From positions 1-36,616 of the forward strand of contig CAZHBA010000070.1 in assembly GCA_964530225.1 (NCBI GenBank): a DNA stretch of 36,616 bases, read 5' to 3'. This DNA is from CAZHBA01 sp964530225. GTDB lineage: Bacteria > Pseudomonadota > Alphaproteobacteria > UBA6615. Shown piece after piece: positions 1 to 6,874 of this stretch (its first letter is position 1; each line of letters begins with the position of its first letter). Made by a program: the position numbers and the translations under genes. Below the pieces are notes generated by a model, which saw only the letters and a list, made by a program, of their open reading frames with translations, made no database searches and was not told where the DNA came from.

Positions 1-15
1 CAGGATTGAGAAAAT

Positions 16-120
16 TTATGACGAAGCGCACAAATCCAGTTTGTCGCTGTTCTCGGTGACCGCGGCTAGAACGTCGGACCACCATCCGATGCCGACAATA
101 CCGACTTTCACCTTATCCAT
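16..120 (-). pseudogene. 5' fragment of a Gfo/Idh/MocA-family oxidoreductase
   Basis: A 34-codon frame begins with ATG at 120 and reads MDKVKVGIVGIGWWSDVLAA, the beta-alpha-beta start of an NAD(P)-binding Rossmann fold (GIVGIGWW, residues 7-14) as in Gfo/Idh/MocA dehydrogenases. It stops at TAA (18-16) where the family continues for another 300 or so residues. Just before the stop another frame reads RHKFSQS, which resembles the R-x-K-F segment that follows the second strand in this family, so a small frameshifting deletion is likely. The window ends here, so I cannot see whether the rest of the gene follows. It lies 43 bp downstream of the alpha/beta hydrolase on the same strand and could have been its operon partner. 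The alternative is a genuine tiny ORF, which I think is unlikely. Confidence 0.55.
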
Positions 121-163
121 ATCGCCACCGCTTATATTTCAGAATCAACAACGGGTGTGCGGC

Positions 164-970
164 TCAGGTCTGGTCTTCCATTTCTTCGAGGAAAGAATCG
201 ACCAAGGAATTCCACTTATCTGAGTGGCGACGGTAGGAATAATGACCACCCTCTTCGACCAGGATCAACCGCGAACCTTCGATTACCTCGTGCAAATCCT
301 CGGAGAAATAAAACGGCACGGTGGCATCGTCGCGAGTACCAATAATCAGCGACGGACTTCTTATCTTATGCAACTCGTCGAGACGGTCATGGGCCATGGT
401 CATGTCGAGCCGAGCAGCCAGAATTTCGGACGGTGCAATGGTTTCCAACGAGCGCCTCTCGACCTCCATAACCCGGTCCAAGTTGTAGCGAAACTGCGTG
501 GCGCCATTGGTGAACAACGAACTGACCTTCACGTACGCCTCCTGGCCATCGGCCAGCGCGATCTGTTTACGCGCAGTCTGTACCCGGCGCACATATTCGT
601 CGGCCTTGGTCCAAGTGTTGGAAAAAATGCAGCAGCGCAGCCGATCCGGATAATCGATAGCTAGATTCTGCAGAATGGCACCGCCTGTCGATGTGCCAGC
701 CACATGAGCCTTTTCGATACCGAGAGTATCCATCAGAGCAATCACGTCGCCGGCGATCGCCTCCGTCGAATATTGGTCGAGTGGCGGCCAGTCGCTGTCG
801 CCTGTGCCCCGATGATCCAATGAAATGCACCGGTAGCGCTTCGAAAAATACTCGATCTGGTACTGCCAGGCATTCAGCAACCCGACCAGGCCCGGAATAA
901 AAATAAAAGGGGGCCCCTCTCCCTCTTCTTCAACGTTAAGCGTGATGTGGCCGAGGTCTATCTTTGCCAT
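164..970 (-). CDS. alpha/beta hydrolase (enol-lactonase/RutD-like)
   Basis: A 268-residue soluble alpha/beta-hydrolase-fold protein. Visible features from the chosen start are the oxyanion-side strand FIFIPGLVG, the DHRGTGDS turn after strand 4, the nucleophile elbow GTSTGG (Ser nucleophile), the acid-bearing loop GTRDDATVP and the C-terminal catalytic His in GGHYSY. Spacing and length fit the PcaD/RutD/MhpC branch that opens lactones or cleaves C-C or ester bonds in small metabolites; the substrate cannot be read. I chose ATG at 970 because GAGGAAG lies four bases upstream; an in-frame start at 1003 would add 11 residues and has no comparable ribosome site. The Gfo/Idh fragment follows on the same strand. 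Confidence 0.85.
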   Translation of the reverse strand: MAKIDLGHITLNVEEEGEGPPFIFIPGLVGLLNAWQYQIEYFSKRYRCISLDHRGTGDSDWPPLDQYSTEAIAGDVIALMDTLGIEKAHVAGTSTGGAILQNLAIDYPDRLRCCIFSNTWTKADEYVRRVQTARKQIALADGQEAYVKVSSLFTNGATQFRYNLDRVMEVERRSLETIAPSEILAARLDMTMAHDRLDELHKIRSPSLIIGTRDDATVPFYFSEDLHEVIEGSRLILVEEGGHYSYRRHSDKWNSLVDSFLEEMEDQT

Positions 971-1153
971 AAACTTCCTCGGATTCCCCAAGATATGTGC
1001 CAAATTTGCGGCGATAATAAGCGCCTAGACAGCGAGCCACAATGAGGCCCTTAACAAACACTGGCGCGCGCCTTCACAGTTTTGGTAGTGAGGCCTAAAT
1101 ACCACCATAATGGGTGGCAATGTTTAATTGCTTAAACTGTGACGGTTACTGAA

Positions 1154-1336
1154 ATGGATAGGAGCAAAGTATATGCGCGCATCAAATATTTCATCGCTAT
1201 AGGCAGCTTGCTCGTCGCACTGGCCTGGACATCGCCAGGTTCGGCGCAGCAGTTCAATTTACCTGGAGGTTTTGCCATCCCCCCGGGGGCCGGCACTGCT
1301 AGATCTGAGGACTGGACGCCGCTGACTATAGTGTAG
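1154..1336 (+). CDS. small putative secreted protein, unrecognised
   Basis: A 60-residue frame with a textbook signal peptide: basic N-terminus (MDRSKVYARIK), hydrophobic core FIAIGSLLVALAW and a small-residue cleavage site near GSA|QQ. The mature part is only about 30 residues, rich in Gly and Pro (LPGGFAIPPGAG), and ends abruptly at TAG. A GTG at 1139 would add five residues; neither start has a strong ribosome site. The short mature domain may mean the gene is truncated by a nonsense codon or frameshift. I do not recognise a family. Upstream (1102-1117) there is a small CCACC/GGTGG inverted repeat. Confidence 0.4.
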   Translation: MDRSKVYARIKYFIAIGSLLVALAWTSPGSAQQFNLPGGFAIPPGAGTARSEDWTPLTIV

Positions 1337-1442
1337 CCGATCGAGGGGCCGTTTTCCGAGCTCAGCACGATTTCACCACGTACGGTCCGTAGCGAGGTGA
1401 CCACCCCCCGACACCTGGCTAACGGCCCGATTAACCGCTTAA

Positions 1443-1640
1443 ATAGGCGATCGCGCATTCGCCCGTCACGTCCTCAATTCTTCGTTACGCCAGAAGCTGT
1501 TAGACTCTTCCCACCAACATCTTGAGGATTTCCTCACCAGCGCGAAGATCAGCGTTCACGTCGACGGCTACGTCGACCCGGCCGCCAAGCTCGATGAGAT
1601 GATCGATATCGCAACTATGCTCGCCAACAATTGCGGTTGA
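1443..1640 (+). pseudogene. start-less coding-like frame, unrecognised
   Basis: Between stops at 1440 and 1638 lies a 65-codon frame with no plausible start codon and strongly coding-like composition in its second half. It includes the stretches HLEDFLTSAKISVHVDGYV and PAAKLDEMIDIATMLANNCG, with GC-rich third positions and amphipathic helical character. It resembles the C-terminal end of a soluble protein whose upstream part is missing. I do not recognise the family. It could be chance, but codon use matches the flanking real genes better than the other five frames do. Confidence 0.3.
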
Positions 1641-1714
1641 TTTCCGTCAATTGCCGGCGCGGAATAGCCAATATCTTAGCGTCGACGGCAGCTCTACTAA
1701 CGTTGAAGGCTAAA

Positions 1715-2164
1715 ATGTTTGGTAATCCCTCATTGACCACCCGCATCGCCATCGGCAAAGGGCTCGGAGCGCTGTTTGGCATCGCCGGGTTCGCTTTTCT
1801 GACCGCTTTCCCGGCCGAGGTTGACGGCTTGCTACGCTGGGGAATTCTGCTGTGGTATACGACGTTTGGTGCCATTATCGGTGTTTTCGGCGTCTACACA
1901 TGGCACCCTATCATTAAGTTACCGATACCATGGTGGTTTCGCGCACCCGTCATAGGGGCTTGGATGAATTTCGTTCTGACGTTCTTCGCTTATGACGCGA
2001 TGACAGCCGTGTTGATGTCAGTTTTCGGCACGGGCGGCCTGTTTACCTCGCCGTTATGGTTTACCGCCGAGGGCGCCATCATTGGCCTCATCATCGGTTT
2101 TTTCGCCACCCGGTTTGGCGGCGAAGGCCCGGAGACAGTCGATAAAGCAGTTACCGTCCGTTAG
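1715..2164 (+). CDS. four-helix integral membrane protein, unknown function
   Basis: A 149-residue protein with four hydrophobic segments: near residues 14-33 (GALFGIAGFAFLTAF), 40-62 (RWGILLWYTTFGAIIGVFGV), 78-106 (APVIGAWMNFVLTFFAYDA..) and 112-138 (GAIIGLIIGFFATRF). Both termini probably face the cytoplasm. The third segment follows a W-W-F motif after a short polar loop. ATG at 1715 is preceded by GAAGG with five-base spacing, which decides it over the upstream in-frame codon at 1631. I do not recognise a named family; small proteins of this kind are usually annotated as hypothetical. Its stop codon overlaps the stop of the convergent yajQ fragment, so the decayed gene abuts it exactly. 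Confidence 0.7.
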   Translation: MFGNPSLTTRIAIGKGLGALFGIAGFAFLTAFPAEVDGLLRWGILLWYTTFGAIIGVFGVYTWHPIIKLPIPWWFRAPVIGAWMNFVLTFFAYDAMTAVLMSVFGTGGLFTSPLWFTAEGAIIGLIIGFFATRFGGEGPETVDKAVTVR

Positions 2165-2277
2165 TCGCGGAGATTAACATACTGCAACGGTTGCTTGATC
2201 TTTAAGCCCTTGACTAGTGCGATGGCGTTCTGCAAATCGTCGCACTTCTTGCCCAACACGCGTAGCACGTCCTGAGC
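2161..2277 (-). pseudogene. yajQ: 3' remnant of yajQ (nucleotide-binding protein)
   Basis: Thirty-eight codons ending at TAA (2163-2161) read AQDVLRVLGKKCDDLQ, then a helix, then KQPLQYVNLRD. This is the signature C-terminus of the YajQ/UPF0234 family, whose members end with G-K-x-R-D-D-L-Q-x-x-(I/M)-A and then (D/Q)-x-P-(L/F)-Q-(F/Y)-x-N-(F/L)-R-D. A full YajQ is about 160 residues. Here the frame is closed immediately upstream by TAA at 2280-2278 and again at TAA 2286-2284, the stop of the neighbouring aldolase gene. The first 75% of the gene is gone, replaced by the aldolase 3' end. This is a deletion scar rather than an expressed protein. Family recognition is firm; the interpretation as deletion is inference. 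Confidence 0.75.
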
Positions 2278-2283
2278 TTAGAG

Positions 2284-3426
2284 TTAGTACTTCCCCCGTG
2301 CGTCGACACGCCAGATATCGACCAGATTATCGCCGCGCACACAGTGATAATAATCGTGCAGGTTAACCGTGGGATCGCAGTGGGGAACCATGCACTCGAC
2401 CACCGACCCCAAAGCCAGCTCTTCACCCGGCGGCAAGGTAATGCAGCCGAACTCATCGCCGGTAAAACTGTAGGCGGCGCCATCCGGCGCGCCCCGCGAG
2501 AGCACCGGTAGCGGTCCGTCAGTCGCGAACGCCTTAAGCCCCGCATCGGTCGTCACCTGGCCGGAATGGTTGGCGCTCACTACCGTCGTTTGCACGAACA
2601 ACGCGGTATCGAAGGGCCTGCCACCATCGGGCCACAGCGCCACGTCGGCATATTCCACATCCATGAAGATGTACGAACCGGCCTGGAGCTCGTTATAGAG
2701 CCCCAATGCGGTATCGATCTCATAGGTGCCGGTTCCCGCACCAGTCACGATGGCCGGCTCCAGACCGGCGGCATCGAGCGCTTCGATGGCATCGCGCAGC
2801 CGCTGCGAAGCCTCGACCGCTGCCGTGATGCGCACGGAAAAATTGGGCATGTGCTGCAGATGGCCGCCATAGGCCTGAACTCCGGCGAATTCCAAATGTG
2901 ACGCGGTATCAATCCGCCGCGCCAGCTCGACAGCAGCGTCGACGGTCGCCGCCCCGGTGCGATGGTGACCAATATCAAGATCGACCAGCAATTTAAGCGG
3001 CGCATTCTCCGCCTGTGCCGCCAGATTTAACGCTTGCACATTGTCCGGATGGTCGCTGACCGCAATCAGACCCGTAGTGCTAGCATTTAGCGCCACCAGA
3101 CGTCCGATCTTGGTGCCACCGGTAACCGGCGAGGTTATCGTTGCCTTGGCGATACCTGCCGCCGCCATAACCTCCGCCTCGCCCAGGGTGGCACAGCAAA
3201 TTCCCACCGCACCTGCCGCGATTTGGCGCCGGCATATTTCCACCGACTTGTGGGATTTTGCATGGGGACGCAGAGCGATGTCATGGGCTTCGCAGAACCC
3301 GGCCATGCGCGCCATGTTCTCTTCCAGACCATCCAAATCAACAACAAGAGCCGGCGTGGCCAGCCGCCATCGTGACCGGGGCTGTCCAATCAAGGCGGTA
3401 TTCGGTCCTGCATCAATTTCCATCAC
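2284..3426 (-). CDS. D-threonine aldolase / D-serine dehydratase-family PLP enzyme
   Basis: A 380-residue fold-type III PLP enzyme with an alanine-racemase-like N-terminal barrel and a C-terminal DSD1-type domain. TPALVVDLDGLEENM (24-38) leads into RPHAKSHKS, with K57 as the expected Schiff-base lysine. The C-terminus carries VPHCDPTVNLHD (about 347-358). In D-threonine aldolases the H-x-D pair here (H349, D351) binds Mn2+, whereas D-serine dehydratases use His and Cys with Zn2+. The arrangement therefore favours aldol cleavage of D-threonine or D-3-hydroxyaspartate to glycine or glyoxylate plus aldehyde. Upstream, GAAGG precedes the ATG at a suitable distance. Length is normal. The yajQ scar lies directly after the stop. 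Confidence 0.85.
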   Translation of the reverse strand: MMEIDAGPNTALIGQPRSRWRLATPALVVDLDGLEENMARMAGFCEAHDIALRPHAKSHKSVEICRRQIAAGAVGICCATLGEAEVMAAAGIAKATITSPVTGGTKIGRLVALNASTTGLIAVSDHPDNVQALNLAAQAENAPLKLLVDLDIGHHRTGAATVDAAVELARRIDTASHLEFAGVQAYGGHLQHMPNFSVRITAAVEASQRLRDAIEALDAAGLEPAIVTGAGTGTYEIDTALGLYNELQAGSYIFMDVEYADVALWPDGGRPFDTALFVQTTVVSANHSGQVTTDAGLKAFATDGPLPVLSRGAPDGAAYSFTGDEFGCITLPPGEELALGSVVECMVPHCDPTVNLHDYYHCVRGDNLVDIWRVDARGKY

Positions 3427-3578
3427 ACACCTTCGATCGCACCGTCTCGCCGTTCACACCTGCGCTAGCTCAGGCTAACGTGCATCGACAGGCTAGAGGC
3501 CATGCCGTATGGGCGCGTTGTTCCCCGACCTACTCTAACCGAACCGCGAGGCTCCACTGTGGCCTGCCACGAGAGTGC

Positions 3579-3692
3579 TTACGTTGGGTCGAATGGTGTT
3601 GACCGACAACAATGCAAGCCCTGCTCGGGATGGGTGATAAAGGTGTCCATTCGCCCATCTGGCGTTTCGATCTCGACGACCCGCTCTTTCAT
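3579..3692 (-). pseudogene. 5' remnant of a dienelactone hydrolase-family gene
   Basis: ATG at 3692 follows a strong ribosome site (GGAGG, six bases upstream). It opens MKERVVEIETPDGRMDTFIT followed by HPEQG, the typical N-terminus of cytosolic dienelactone hydrolases, which continue G-P-F-P-A-V-(V/L)-(F/L)-Y-M-D. After HPEQG the similarity ends and the frame terminates at TAA (3581-3579) after 37 codons. About 200 residues, including the Cys-Asp-His triad, are missing. The intact dienelactone hydrolase at 7897-8577 belongs to a different subgroup, so this is not simply a duplicated piece of it. Translation could still start here, giving a useless peptide. Confidence 0.65.
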
Positions 3693-3870
3693 TGTGTCCT
3701 CCCTCTCCCGTGAAGTTTAAATCCAAGCATATTAGCCCGTTCTTCAGCCAACACCTATTAGCTGCTCATCACAACACGGGCTTTTTCCCTCCAGGCGTGG
3801 TACAAGCCACGAATGTCGGTTAAGGCGGTCGCACGCTTGGCCGCAACGGCACACAAGAAGAGGGGCCACT

Positions 3871-4035
3871 ATGGCGCGCAAAACGAATTACAAGTTCGAA
3901 AAGCTTGAGCGCGAACGGCGCAAGGCCGAGAAAAAGGCCGCTAAAGCCGAGGCTAAGAAAGCAGCAGCCGAAGCCCTGAAGGATACGCCGAGCGATGTCG
4001 AGCACCAGCCCGGCAGTGAGACAGACGGCAGCTGA
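3871..4035 (+). CDS. small basic helical protein (MARKTNY type)
   Basis: A 54-residue protein starting MARKTNYKFEKLERERRKAE, followed by a Lys/Ala/Glu-rich helix to about residue 37 and a polar tail ending TDGS. It is too short for most ORF finders, but ATG at 3871 has GAGGGG seven bases upstream and codon use is typical. Short proteins with this N-terminus and a charged coiled-coil-like body occur widely in alphaproteobacteria with no assigned function; that statement is from memory. It lies 18 bp upstream of the GFA-family gene and is probably co-transcribed with it. Confidence 0.7.
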   Translation: MARKTNYKFEKLERERRKAEKKAAKAEAKKAAAEALKDTPSDVEHQPGSETDGS

Positions 4036-4053
4036 GAAAAACACGGTTCGGTA

Positions 4054-4491
4054 ATGAAAATCGACGGCGCTTGCCACTGCGGCAACATTACCTATGAAGC
4101 GGAAATCAACCTCGAAAATGTTGTCATCTGTCACTGTACCGATTGCCAGACCCTATCGGGCTCGGCATTTCGCACCGTTGCCCTCAGCCGCGAAGGCACC
4201 TTTAAGCTGCGCTTCGGCAAGCCGAAAATTTATGTGAAAACAGCGGATAGCGGTGCCAAACGCGAACAGGGATTTTGTCCCGAGTGCGGCACGCCGATAT
4301 TTGCCACTTCAGTGGGCACCGGACCGAAAATCCACGGCATTCGCATCGGCACTATTCGCCAGCGCAATAAGCTCATCCCCAGGCGGCAAATCTGGTCGCG
4401 GTCGGAGCAGCACTGGTTAGGTCAAATAAGCTCGATGGAAAAAATCGACCTGCAACCTCAGTTAACTCTAAAGCCGGTCGCTACAGACTGA
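4054..4491 (+). CDS. GFA/CENP-V-family zinc protein
   Basis: A 145-residue single-domain member of the glutathione-dependent formaldehyde-activating-enzyme-like (GFA, PF04828) family. The zinc-binding cysteines are all present: C7-H-C9 in GACHCG, C26-H-C28-x-x-C31 in CHCTDCQ, and C75-x-x-C78 in CPECGTP. The fold is a small cytosolic beta-sandwich. Despite the family name, few members are true S-hydroxymethylglutathione synthases, so the substrate is unknown. The gene follows the small MARKTNY protein by 18 bp with a modest ribosome site (CGGTA). Confidence 0.85.
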   Translation: MKIDGACHCGNITYEAEINLENVVICHCTDCQTLSGSAFRTVALSREGTFKLRFGKPKIYVKTADSGAKREQGFCPECGTPIFATSVGTGPKIHGIRIGTIRQRNKLIPRRQIWSRSEQHWLGQISSMEKIDLQPQLTLKPVATD

Positions 4492-4587
4492 TCGTCAAAG
4501 CTTTAACTAAGCACAGTAGCCTGCCGGAGGTGATCGGCCAGGTAAACGACAACGGCGCACGCGGCCCGACGTCTGGCCCTGCTCCTT

Positions 4588-4929
4588 GTGGATGACATGG
4601 ACCGGTACCGGTGGCGGGGTAAAACCCGGAAGCACTATCTCCAGTTCGCCACTCTCAATCTGCGGGGCAACCACGCCGTCGGCAATATTCTCTTGAACCC
4701 AAAAGCCAGTTTTCTGTTTATCGATTTCGACAATGGCGACCTAGTCTACATGATCGGGCAGGCTAAAATCGTCTGGGACAACAAGGAAATCGAGACCTTT
4801 ACTACGGGAGCGGAACATCTGATCCGGTTTCGTGCCGAGCAGGTCACCGGTACCAAGGGTAGCCTTCCACTCCATTTTGATTTCGACGAATACTGGCCAA
4901 TGTTGGAACGTACAGGCAGTTGGACCTAA
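4588..4929 (+). pseudogene. N-truncated PNPOx-like flavin-binding protein
   Basis: The 113-residue frame contains the central and C-terminal parts of a pyridoxamine-5'-phosphate-oxidase-like split barrel. FATLNLRGN is followed by the hallmark VGNILLNPKASFLFIDF and then a DLVYMIGQAKIVWD strand that normally contacts FMN. Homologues have 50 or more further N-terminal residues, including a strand with ATA.(S/D)..G.P and a GG.PGF loop. Here the frame is closed by TAA at 4543. The only start is GTG at 4588 with no ribosome site, and the residues before FATLNL do not resemble the family. The gene is probably a 5'-deleted remnant, although translation of a short domain cannot be excluded. Confidence 0.55.
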
Positions 4930-5015
4930 GCCGCGAACAGCATTTTCATAAAGAGCACGTCTTGGCTAAACTCCCTTGCGCATTTCGAAGTTGCGAACCA
5001 AGGGAAAGTGCATTC

Positions 5016-5660
5016 ATGACCCGTCACGCCGACTGGTATTTCGACGTCGTATCGCCCTACGCTTATCTACAGTTCGTCACGTTCTATCGGCTGCCTGAAG
5101 ATCTGGAGATTCGGATCAAGCCGGTGCTGTTCGCCGGATTGCTGGCTGCGTGGGACAATATGGGCCCGGCCGAAATCCCAACCAAACGGAGCCAGACCTA
5201 CCGCTACTGCCATTGGCAGGCGGGCAAGCGGGGAATTCCGTTCAAGACGCCGCCACGCCACCCATTCAACCCGCTCGCCATTTTGCGGCTTGCGGTCGCC
5301 CTCGACGGCGATCCCGCCGCCGTCGGTACCATCTTTCATCACATCTGGGGCACGGGAAACGACGGCCAAGACCCCGACAGCCTTACCACCCTGGCCGCAA
5401 CGCTGGGCGTCGACGATTGGCAGGCGCTTGTCAACGATCCGGCGGTCAAACAGCAATTGCGCGCGAATACCGACGAAGCGGTCGCCGCTGGGGTATTCGG
5501 CGTGCCTACGTTCGCTATCGATGGCGAGATTTTCTGGGGTGACGACGTTACCGATATGCTGCTCGACTATCTCAGTGACCCCGGCCTGTTTCGCCGGGGT
5601 GAATTGAGACGCCTGGGCGATTTACCGGTCGCCGCTCAGCGCAAGCAAAGTCGACTGTAG
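5016..5660 (+). CDS. 2-hydroxychromene-2-carboxylate isomerase-like (DsbA/GST-kappa fold)
   Basis: A 214-residue thioredoxin-fold protein of the kappa-class GST / HCCA isomerase family. WYFDVVSPYAYLQF (7-20) is the hallmark N-terminal strand with the catalytic Ser13 in V-S-P-Y. The helical insertion contains RYCHWQAGKRGIPFKTPPRHPFN, with the usual P-(F/L)-N-P run. Near the C-terminus GVFGVPTFAIDGEIFWGDD holds the cis-Pro (GVPTF) and the G-x-D substrate loop. Known family members isomerise 2-hydroxychromene-2-carboxylate to trans-o-hydroxybenzylidenepyruvate in naphthalene degradation, using glutathione. No other naphthalene gene is nearby, so the real substrate is uncertain. I chose ATG 5016 because similarity begins there and AAGGGA lies upstream; an open frame back to 4920 only overlaps the previous gene. 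Confidence 0.8.
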   Translation: MTRHADWYFDVVSPYAYLQFVTFYRLPEDLEIRIKPVLFAGLLAAWDNMGPAEIPTKRSQTYRYCHWQAGKRGIPFKTPPRHPFNPLAILRLAVALDGDPAAVGTIFHHIWGTGNDGQDPDSLTTLAATLGVDDWQALVNDPAVKQQLRANTDEAVAAGVFGVPTFAIDGEIFWGDDVTDMLLDYLSDPGLFRRGELRRLGDLPVAAQRKQSRL

Positions 5661-5674
5661 TTGCCAATTTAGTT

Positions 5675-6052
5675 TTATTTCGTCAGCCGTTCATAGAGGG
5701 AACGCACGTACTGGTGGTCCCGTGCGTGAAATTCGCCGTTGGCAATATCGGCTTTGTACTCTTCCAATTCCTCGCGCAGAGAATCTGAGCGATTGGGACC
5801 GGCAAGAAGCTTATCTATCAAGTCGAGTGTATCGGCGCTCTTACCGGTCGCACTGGCCGCCGGCTCGGCATCATCGCTGGGCTCGACAGGGTCCGCCGAC
5901 GTGTCGGTGATCAATAACTCGTCCCAATCCATACCGGCGGCATTGACTTGCGCATGCAATTCCCGCGCAGCTTCCAGCACGTCCACATCTTGCTCGCTGC
6001 CCAGTCGTTCCAAAAGACTGATTACATCGTTCCGATCTAGGGGTTCGGCCAT
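5675..6052 (-). CDS. conserved-looking acidic cytosolic protein, unknown
   Basis: A 125-residue acidic protein with no membrane segment. The N-terminal helix region (NDVISLLERLGSEQDVDVLE) and the C-terminal helix (SLREELEEYKADIANGEF..) flank a low-complexity Asp/Ala/Pro/Ser linker (residues about 50-73). The end HARDHQYVRSLYERLTK resembles short conserved tails seen in alphaproteobacterial hypothetical proteins. ATG at 6052 has AGGTG six bases upstream. It converges on the HCCA isomerase with a 14-bp gap. No function can be assigned; two helical ends joined by a flexible linker suggest a protein-protein adaptor, which is only a guess. Confidence 0.65.
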   Translation of the reverse strand: MAEPLDRNDVISLLERLGSEQDVDVLEAARELHAQVNAAGMDWDELLITDTSADPVEPSDDAEPAASATGKSADTLDLIDKLLAGPNRSDSLREELEEYKADIANGEFHARDHQYVRSLYERLTK

Positions 6053-6192
6053 GCCACACCTCGCTTAACATTTTATAACACACTGATAACACACGATAAT
6101 TCTAATATAAAGATTAGAAATTCCATACCTTTCATGGTGTATTAACCCTGCAGCCTCCTGGCCTGCCCCCGTTAAGTGGCCCGCCGCTTAAG

Positions 6193-6558
6193 TTAGAGTT
6201 TGGCGCTGTTTAAGTTGATGGGCCGAGCATAGCCTATCAACAGCGTAGGTTGGACCATCAACGTTTGGCAAGATGGTTTCCGAGGCTGGGGTACGCTGAA
6301 ATCGAGTCCGATTGAGGTTCGACGATGGATTTTTAGAAATATCAGTTCGAGAACAGCGACTGGCGCGACAAGGGTTGATATACAGGCCGCTGCATGCAGT
6401 ACGGGATCCACCTCCGGAAACAGTGTGAAGACATATATGGCGGCCATAAATCCAGCGAGTTCTGTGAGATTGATGACCATATTGGTGCACGAACCAGGTA
6501 GGTCAGCTCGCCGTTCCGTCAGTAATAGTCCGGTTTGTGCGCTTTCGTGACTGGTCAT
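6193..6558 (-). CDS. small membrane protein, possibly 3'-truncated
   Basis: A 121-residue protein whose first 75 residues look coding. After a polar N-terminus come two hydrophobic segments (about 28-46, LTELAGFMAAIYVFTLF; 52-75, LHAAACISTLVAPVAVLELIFLKIH), ending in a cytoplasmic-type HRRTSIGLDFS stretch. Beyond about residue 90 the sequence is not obviously structured and may be read out of frame, which suggests that a longer polytopic protein has been cut. ATG at 6558 has an AGAGGA ribosome site six bases upstream, so the 5' end is sound. I do not recognise the family. Confidence 0.5.
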   Translation of the reverse strand: MTSHESAQTGLLLTERRADLPGSCTNMVINLTELAGFMAAIYVFTLFPEVDPVLHAAACISTLVAPVAVLELIFLKIHRRTSIGLDFSVPQPRKPSCQTLMVQPTLLIGYARPINLNSAKL

Positions 6559-6874
6559 GTCGGTCCTCTAAGCCAGTGCCTCACCAACCTAATTTTTAAT
6601 TGGATAAAGAGTTTGTTGGCTGGCTAGAAAACGGCTGTACGATATTGTTAAGCGATGGAAAGCTTATTTCATTGATCTTTGTTAGTAGTGCCATACAGGT
6701 GTCGCAAACACCTATTGGTGTGCCTTTCTCCCCTTGAGAGCACTCCATCCAGGCCTAAGAGTGGCCCGATTCAATAAATTCACCAGGCGTAAACAACGGC
6801 CCATGGCAACAAACGGCTAGCCTACACACCGCCCCTCCTCTAAGCGTTGGAGGATCGCGTTTGGAAGACACGTA
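6559..6874. other. 316-bp spacer between divergent genes
   Basis: No coding-like frame is seen. The stretch separates the truncated membrane protein (minus) from the DMT transporter (plus), so it should hold both promoters, but I see no convincing -35/-10 pair. It contains the overlapping hairpin arms listed separately and, just before the transporter start, a CCTCC/GGAGG inverted repeat (about 6834-6853). Confidence 0.6.
6697..6721 (+). promoter_or_regulatory. overlapping hairpin arms in DMT transporter leader
   Basis: Three short arms lie within 25 bases: AGGTGT (6697-6702), ACACCT (6708-6713) and GGTGT (6717-6721). The middle arm can pair with either neighbour, giving mutually exclusive hairpins, followed by a pyrimidine-rich stretch. 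This is the geometry of a small attenuator, but the stems are only five or six pairs and no leader peptide is evident. Confidence 0.2.

Noticed and set aside
3734..3786. AGCCCGT/ACGGGCT arms followed by TTTTT as a terminator
   Set aside because: The 35-base loop is too long for a typical Rho-independent terminator and no plus-strand gene lies upstream to be terminated.
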